The notes under the pieces were generated by a model. The model did not search any database, had not been told where the DNA came from, and saw nothing but the letters and a program-made list of their open reading frames with translations. Position numbers and translations under genes: made by a program. Below, piece after piece: positions 44,401 through 53,100 of a DNA stretch of 64,000 bases. The first letter of the stretch is position 1, and the number at the start of each line of letters is the position of its first letter. The DNA is from Undaria pinnatifida (lineage: Eukaryota > Sar > Phaeophyceae > Laminariales > Alariaceae): positions 3,968,859-4,032,858 of the forward strand of contig JABAKD010000016.1 in the NCBI GenBank assembly GCA_012845835.1, written 5' to 3'.

Positions 44401-47086
44401 GCATAAGCAGAACCACAGAGCAAGCTGGAAGGGGCATCAGTTGTAAACTGCAAAAGGAGGAGAGGTGGTAACACCGACCCCACAGGAGGTGCTTCCACCG
44501 TTCGTATAACACCCTTATACTGAGGTATTCTTCCACCCATCGGATGCAGAATCAGCAAGGACGCTGGCTGTGCTGAGTGACGATTGGTATGAGAACGGTT
44601 TAATGCAGATAACACGCACACACTCCGGGGTTATTGGAACCGGTCTTGCGACCGCGAAGATGCTGTCGTGCATAGAAGGCCGCGGTTTTGCCCCCTTGAA
44701 TGACCGCTCTTCTACATCAAAACTAGCATATTAAAGCCGAAAAAGAAGCCTTGACACGCCCAAAATGACCGGTTTCCTACACCTGGTATGGCATATTTGA
44801 TAAAAGTGTCCCCGAAAGTACTATATATACCACTGCGGACGGAAATGTAAAGAAAATCGGAGGTTGTAAGATAACTGACCAAGTATAGACCTTACACTGA
44901 CGTCCAGAGCGGTAGGTCGCGTTTTTTTTTCCGTGCTGGTTAATGTGATATCATATCCATATATACAAGCAGTTTTGGAGTTAATCAAAAACACACGTTG
45001 CGTAATGGTGGACAACTTGTCGCCTGCTTCCTGGTACAGCTCGCGAAAACCGCGCCCCCCTGAACGAAACGAGTGCACAGTAGCTCTAAAAAATCCTCGA
45101 AGTCCCGCTGCTATATTCGAGTGCGGCGCTCTGCGTTAGGAGCTGTATCATCTGGTTCGCTAGAAGTGGGTGTGGGCTGCGGACTTTAAGGTGGCCTACG
45201 TTCCGGAAAAGGCAAGGCTTTCCGCTTAGAGATCGTCAATCGAATCTTGAACGCGGCAGCTACTGGAATACTCCATACGAGTATTAGAGTCGAATAAATG
45301 ACCCCCCCCCCCGCCCCCCGCCTCCCTATGTCTTCCACCTCATGTGGCGTGACTGTCGTTGTACGTATGGGACGAACGTTATCAGATCTCCACCAAGGAA
45401 GCCTTGGGGGGCAAGCACGTGGCTTACTACTTCTCAAGCCAGGCGGTCGAGGAGCAGCTCGAGAAGGCGGCGGAGGGACAAGAGACAGTGCGACCAACGC
45501 CCATCGTCAAGGAGGTAGGGTTTCCACACGTTATTTTACCTTGCTGACCGGGGTCTGGGCGGGAGAGAGGGGGTAGTAAGGCGCCCGGATTTCTGTTGAG
45601 TTGGATGCGTAACATATTTAGATTGTTGTTTTGTTCTTCACACGAGTGGTTGTGAGCGGTTGTTGACTTCTGTCTCGCGGATTCTCTGGAAGCCTGCCCG
45701 CCCTTCCCTTCCTCTGTCGTCTGCCAAATTATCGACCGACACACGATAGCTTATCGTACTACTATTACGGGGGACCATAGTAAATAGGACCAAATATTGT
45801 TAGTCAAAATAGGGAAATATATTGGTTTTTGTGTGTACCGTAGGTCCTATTTACTATGGTCCCCCGTAAATAGTATAGTGCCAGGTAGTCACCGTTCTGT
45901 GCCTGCACATACCGGGTAGTTTATATGGAATGTTTGCCATCTACCTGGTAGGATCGTCGGGGAAGATAGACACCCCTGATTTGTTTTGTCTGCACGATCT
46001 AAATCGTCTTCGTTGGGTTGGATCGGTGTGACACGGCTCTTGCACACGTATTTGCCTGGTGGGATCCGTATGGCACTCCCCCTGCACATATCAATACGAT
46101 ATATTGAGCTTGCAAAGCTGAGTTGTGATAAAAAAAACTTTTTGGTCGATCTCACATCTAAAGTGTATTTTTTCTTTTTTTTTTAAATATTGATCTAGAT
46201 TACCACAACAGTAGATCGTAGTATGCCCGATGCGGCTCCTGCACAACACGTCATAGCGGCTAATATACAGGATGTGCTCTAGATGACCTACCGTAGATAG
46301 TGATACTTCGGAGTTGTCCGATGTGTAACCTTCGGCCACTCTTGTTTTTCGTCTGGACGTCTCGACATCTGGACTTCATGCGTCTCTGGTGCGTTGGGCA
46401 TTCTCGCGCTCGATGCGTTTTTTTTTTTGGTTGTTTCCGCGTGCGCCTCTGATGCATCCTTCTCGCGCTATGTGTGTGCGTGTTTTTTATTTCGTTTTTC
46501 TCCGCCCATGCGTCTCTGATGCGCTTGTCCTCCTCGCGCTCGGTGGGTTTCTTTTTGTTTGTTTTCATGTTCTATGTGCATCGTAGGCGTACAGCAAGGC
46601 GCTGGCTGCCGGGAAGGAGCTGGAGGTGGTCTACATTCCCGTAGCCGACTCGGCGGAGGTGAGAGAAGAACAACATAACTGCGTCCCAGGGCCGCCTTCC
46701 GAGCTGTTGCGGAGCCACATTAGTCAGGGGAGGGGAGATGGTGATGAAAATTACTCTACTTGAGATGTGAAACATTTACTCGCACAATAAGAGGTACCAG
46801 GTAATTTGTGAAAAGGGAATGCGAGTTTCCAATTTTGACGGTGCCCTAAAAACTACCAGGGAGGGACACCGTTAGAATTGCCTCAAGCATCCGCCAACAG
46901 AAAGCCAACGCACACAACTTGACGACAGTTGCGAACAGCTATATACTATTTCTGCTGCTACTACTACTCCTACTACTGCTACTACTGCTACTACTCCTAC
47001 TCCTACTCCTCCTGCTACTGCTACTGCTACTACTACTGCTACTGCTACTGCTACTGCTACTACTACTACTCCTCCTACTACTACTA

Positions 47087-47134
<48 letters not shown>

Positions 47135-50100
47135 AGTCTTGATATATTTGCACGGCTGCCTAGAATCAATGCGGCCCTTTCTTTGGAGTTTTGTGAAGCG
47201 ACCGAGGCTATGGTAATATTACGGTATTATACCCTGACTTTCACAGCCATGTGCTCTGGGTTTAGGCAACTATTGTAATAGCGCGAGCGGCGGCTGCCGC
47301 GGGACGACTCCAACATTAGACTCTCAGCATGTTTTGTTGGCTTACCATTCAATGCTGGTGCGTATTGCGAAACAAAAAGCACAACACAAACAGGGCAGCC
47401 ACTCACGCTATAGTGGCCCTGAGATGCTGATTTTTATGTGACCCTAAACCTGTCTATAGTACAGTACAATCCTACCGCAGCCGTGGTCAAGCCGGAGATC
47501 TGCGCCGCCCGACCTCAAATCCCTGACATGTCCGAGTTTTTTTTTTTTTTTCCCTGTGCCTTTCGCCAGGGCACACAAGTTGACGGCAGTTTTCTAGTAT
47601 CCGCCACCACGAGCTCCTAGCGAGAGCGACCCTGTCTTATTATGTTGTAGTTGGTGTACATGGCGAGTATATTGGTGGTTACAGTTTGCTGCTTGTTCTT
47701 TCTGCGTGCAATCGCTCTTTTTTTTGTTTTTTCTTTGAAGCGCGTTGTTGGTATTGGTGTTGCCGTTGTTGCCGTTGTTGTTGGTGGTGGTGGTGGTGGT
47801 GGTGGTGGTGTTCGCGTTGGGGTTGTTGGTGTTGGCATTGGACTGTGCGTTGCCTTTTGGAGGCGGTCGTTCTCTCCGTGCGTCCCTTGTTGAGCCCTGG
47901 TGGAAAGGGGAGAGCTAAGAAAAGGAAGTCTTGAATGCTGTGTTCGCTGGGCGCAGAATGGTTTGGTGGGATGTAATGTGTGATGGTCATGTTGATAGTG
48001 ATGTTATTCATCGTGACGTGATTGGTCCTTCCCGCCTCCCCCTGATTGGGTCGTTTGCTCGGCGTTGCCTTTGCCGCTGCTGGGGATTTGTGTTGTGCGT
48101 GCATTGCTTTCTTCCGAGCAGACGTACACCGAGGCGATGAAGGACATGCCATGGAAGGGCATCGTCCATAGCAACGCCACCGTGGCCAACCTCATCCGGA
48201 AGGCCGAGATCCGCGTGCTTCCCGCCGTCATTGTGGTCGACGACGAGGTAATCAACAAACAATACCACCGTACGGCAAGAAGCTTACCAATCTTACAGCG
48301 GTATCATACACCAGTATCATGCCAACCACGCATCAGGAGGGTACAGATCTTCCAGCAGGAGAACGCATATCGTTCTCTTGCGGCATTACCACCCGCGACC
48401 AGACAGCAGGGCGCCGAGTTGCTGGGCATAAATTGTGTTTTCGACAACATGAAGACTTTCTCGGAATGTCATCCAGAAACTGTCGACATTCGGCTGTTTG
48501 TTTTCTTCTGGCATTCCCTCGCTTGATTTTCTCCGTGGCGTGAAATAACACGAGACCCCCTCGCTAGAAAAATATGATCATGAATAACCCTGTGGTTGGC
48601 TTGGGTTGGGTTAAGGTTGAGTTGACGACAGGTACACGTATTCACCAGTGAGAATTCCTATGATGGCGAGAGCTACAGTATCTTGAATGTGTTTGACCCC
48701 CCCCCCCCGTCTCTGGAAGTGTCCACACCGGAAAAACAAAGAAATTGATTCGAAGCTTTCATCCGACATGCTAGAAAGTACGTACAAGGTGCGGAAGTCG
48801 GCCTCATAAGTGGTTCTTTGTAGGATGTCGCTCACCCTTCGTGCGACTCGCCGAACACCTCACGGCGCTTCGTTCGCGCTTGGTGCACGCGACGTCTGCC
48901 TGATCGGTGAAAACCCGACGTGCCCCGTCCCGGCATAGTAGGGATGCGAGGGTCTAATAGCTATGGTCATACGACTAAGGCCATGCACGAACTGAGTACA
49001 CCCCCCTCCCCCTCCTTCCCCGGCACCCCTGTTTGCCGCTGCCTCCAACAACGGTTACTTACTGGAATATAGGGTGAGGTGGTTTCGCGGGATGGTTACT
49101 CGAACATGGTGTTCTTTCCCGACGACTTCCCGTGGAAAAACAAATCGCTCAAGGAAATGCTTGGAACCAAATTCCTGAAGGTCAGTCCGAATAGGGAATC
49201 AAGTTGCTTAAGGAAGGACAAGGGGGTGAGGGGGGTTCGCGTTCTCCGGGGGGGGGGAAGGGGTCCTTTTGGTACTTGTTTTGCAGTCCTAGGGCAGGAA
49301 GTTGCCCTGTAGGGGAGAAGGGAAGAAAGGGGTTCCCGTACTGGGGGCTCCCCGTTCTGGGAGGTGGTTCCCGTTCTTGGGGGTGGCCCGTTCTTGCGTG
49401 TGGTTCCCGTTCTAGAGGCGGTGGTTCCCGCTCAGTAGGGGGTGGTTCCCGTTGTAGTGTTTAGTTTGTATTGTTTTATTTTATCGTGCAAGAGAAGGCA
49501 GGGAGAGGGACCTTTAGTTTGTACACGACGAAAGACGCAGGGCGCAGCAGTCCCATACACTCGCGCTGATTATTTAGTGTAAGGTTGGTTCTCTGGTCAG
49601 TATTCGTTTTTCACTTTTTGTTTTTTGTGGCGATTTTTCATTGTCTTCTTTAAATTATTTTTGTAAAAAAAAAATGTTTCTTTGTCCCGCGATCGCCGAT
49701 GTCCCTGTTCTCGATCTCTAATAGCCCTGTTCGATCTCCCACATATTTATCGTGTCACGTTTTGTTTTTCGTTTTTTTATTTCATTTTTTGGGGCTGTGG
49801 TGTTCGGCGATTGGTGACAAATGAACCAGTCTGACGGCACCGAGGTGGGCGCGGACGCTCTGGACGGAAAGGTGCTCGCCGTGTACTTCAGCGCCAGCTG
49901 GTGCGCCCCCTGCAAGCAGTTCACGCCGATCCTCAAGAAGGTCTACAACAAGCTGAAAGAGGAGGGTGAGTACGGCACAGGGGTTAGGGGCAGGGACTGG
50001 GGCAAGCGAAGATGTCGGTTAACGGTCTAGTGTTGACCCATCAAGGCCTGTTTAGACTAAATATACTAGGCTTAGTGTGCAGAAATCCGTGGCGCCTGCC

Positions 50101-53100
50101 CGTCAAAGGGCAAGAGTGCCGTCAGGCGACGTAGTTGGGTGGGGTGGAGGTGGGGATGGGATGTAGTGTAACCAGTCGGTCAATCGCAGACAACGGTCTA
50201 CGTATAAGCGGTGACGCTGGAGTCTTCTTCTCGTTCCCGTATCATTGAAGCAAGTAGTACGGTGCAGCGCAACCACCCGGCGAATCGCAGGCAGCGCGCT
50301 GGGTATGTGCGGATGCATGGCGATGGTTGAGGGCCTTGCCGTGCTCATAGAAGCGTGCTGCTGCTGCCGCCGCTGATCTGTCAGCGATTTCCCCCCAGGG
50401 ATGGACTAGCTTCTTTCTTTTTTCGATGTTATTGGGTGGGATAGTGGGACCGTTTAGCTTTTTGTGAGAGGGAGGTTCCCGCAGGTACGATAGCTCTAGT
50501 ATTATTCCGCTTTTTTTAAGCGGTGCATGCCCATCACCGTTTTCGGTTCCGATTTCTGTGCATAATCCCTTTGGGAGTTGCTGTTGTGACTTACTTTTTG
50601 TGACTTACATGGGTTAGAATTTTTTATCGCTTTCTGCGTCGGCCACACGAAGAAGCTTAGTGGGGGAGGGTGTGTGTACATGCCCAGAATGCAGAGCAGG
50701 GAGATGTACAAAGCGAGCGCAACCAGCATGATGGTAGTTGAAATGCCTCACGCTAAGAGTACACGGTAGAAAAGGCCACACGTGTCGTTTTTCAGGTCAA
50801 TACGCCTGGATTCGAAAAAGGGTTGGTGAAGCTCTCCTGACGTCTACCTTGCGCTCGCTTTCCTCGCTCCTCTTGTTGGTGTACCCCACTCGCCCCATCC
50901 CTCCCTCTCGTGGTCACCTGTGCCTTCGTGTGTTCGCAGGGAAGCCGTTCGAGATCGTGTTTGTGTCGAGCGACAAGAGCGCCGAAGAATTCACAACGTA
51001 AGAACCGCCGTAGTTCACAGAGCCTTTGGTTTTGTCGGCTTCGCGTTTTGTTGGCGTGGATTCCTCTCTGCCTGCTTGCCTGCCTACCTACGTGCGATCC
51101 TTCGGCGCTAATCAAGAGTCTTTGTTTTGTCGTCTTCGTTTCATGTTGGCATCGGATGCCTGTCTGCCTATCTGCTTGTAGTATTGGTAATGCTGTGCGC
51201 TACCCTACTCTGCCCACCTACCCTGTGTGCCCTTCCCTTTCCTTACCTACCCTATAAACTCCATCCTTACATAACCCGCCCTAAGCTGGCCTATCCCAAC
51301 CTACACCAACGTAAGTGCAACCCAAATCAACCCGGGTGCGAATGAAACAAACCTACCCTGCTGTACCCTATCGTACCCTACCCTACCCTACCCTACCCTT
51401 CCCTACCCTACCCTACCCTACCGTACTCTACCCTACCCTGCCCTATCTTACCCTACCCTACTCTACCCTACTCTACTCTACTCTACACTACCCCACCCTA
51501 CCCTACTTTACACTACCCCACCGTACCCTACCCTACCTTCCCGTACCCCAGGTACATGGGAGACATGCCTTGGCTGTCGGTGCCCTTCGAAGGCAAGACC
51601 AGGGGGACCGCGGCGCAGCTCCTCGGCGTTTCTGCCCTGCCCACCCTCCTCGTCTTCGACGAGAACCAGCAGCTCATCACCTCCAACGGAAGGCCGGAGA
51701 TCATCAAGGACCAGAAGGGAGAGGGTTTCCCGTGGTACCCTAAGGTGCGCCTTGGAGTGGGGGGCGGGGGGCGGGGGGGGGGGGTGTACTCGTTTGTTGG
51801 GAATTTCGCAGTATTGGGACCTAGAAGCTCGTCACATTCCATCCAATCACGATCACAAATAAAACCAAAAGCGTCACCTGATTGGCTCTGATTGAATGAA
51901 TGGGATTGGATTTGTGCCGTTTTAGGGCGTAAATGTAAGGTCCGTTTCGTTTTTCATACCAATACCACCATGGTCCTTACATTCACGCCAAGAGTGGTAC
52001 GCCTGTTTGACCCCACGCTGCAGCACTGCAGCACAGCAGCAGCAGCAACAACAGCACAGCAGCAGCCCCCGCGCGCAGTAGTATTAGATGCTCCATGCCG
52101 CGCGCTCATAGAATGTTGGATGTCCTCATGAGGCAGCGCCTGACAATCCCAGGGTTGGGGACACATACCTACCTGGTACCAATCAGTAGCGGGGAAGTAG
52201 AGGCGGACGGAGTGAGCGATCTCTCGGCGCGACGACGATGTAGTACGTAAGTGCGTATCCTTCGGCCACGTGGCAGGGTGATTTTGGCGCCTTTGATTAC
52301 TGCAGTTGTTATCATGCTCGGATGAATTGGGATTAATTGAACGGTATCTTGGACAGCTCTTAACAAGAGCGTTCGGAGGAGCCTATTTTATACAATTGTT
52401 TCAAGTACGTCAGCTGTGAGCTGATCAGTGCAAGGGCCGATACTCATACTTCGCATTTGTACGGCGGTGTTGCAACGGTGGTGGTTGTGGTGACGCCTCT
52501 CCGGAGGGCCCTTCACAGGGGACACGGCGCACGCATCCTTCGGCCGCGTGGGAGGCTTGGTTTTGATCCCTTTCGTTGGTAGCTCACATGCTGTACGTAA
52601 TGCATCCAGTTGATCTGAAATATACCTGCGACAGCTCTTGACGAAAAGGTTCGAACGAGCCTGTTTTTTACGGCGGAGTTGTAACTGTAGCGCCGGTGGT
52701 GGTGTCGCTGCAGAGGGCACCTCATGGGAGCTAAAATGTTGCAAATCTCGGTGGCCGACAGCGAAGTGTATCGCAAATGCCTGCGCAAACCTTACAAACT
52801 CCTCTTTATTTTTTTGTATGCCTTTCGAGACGGGGCACCGTTCTTACTCTTAATAGAGACACGTCCAGCATTTGGGGGCTCAGTACGTTTATTCTGTTTT
52901 GCTTATCTTATCTACTTCTTGCTTGGGGGAGGAGGAGTTGGAGGACGGGACAGAGGGACGGGTGGGAGGGTGGGAAGGAGGAGACTAGGGGCGGGGGGTA
53001 AGGTACGATGGGGTTGGGGGTGGGGGTGGCGGAGGGGAGTAGGATTCGGGGTGGGGGTGGAGGGGGCTAATGTGGAATGCTTCTTGTAAGTGTTGATGCC

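Noticed and set aside
44223-44621. 132-codon minus-strand open frame
   Set aside because: No recognisable motif; intronic and opposite to the host gene.
46919-47278. Poly-Leu protein of 119 codons
   Set aside because: Translation of a CTA/CTG microsatellite.
51344-51548. Telomeric repeat array
   Set aside because: The unit is CCCTA, not CCCTAA, and it lies in an intron.
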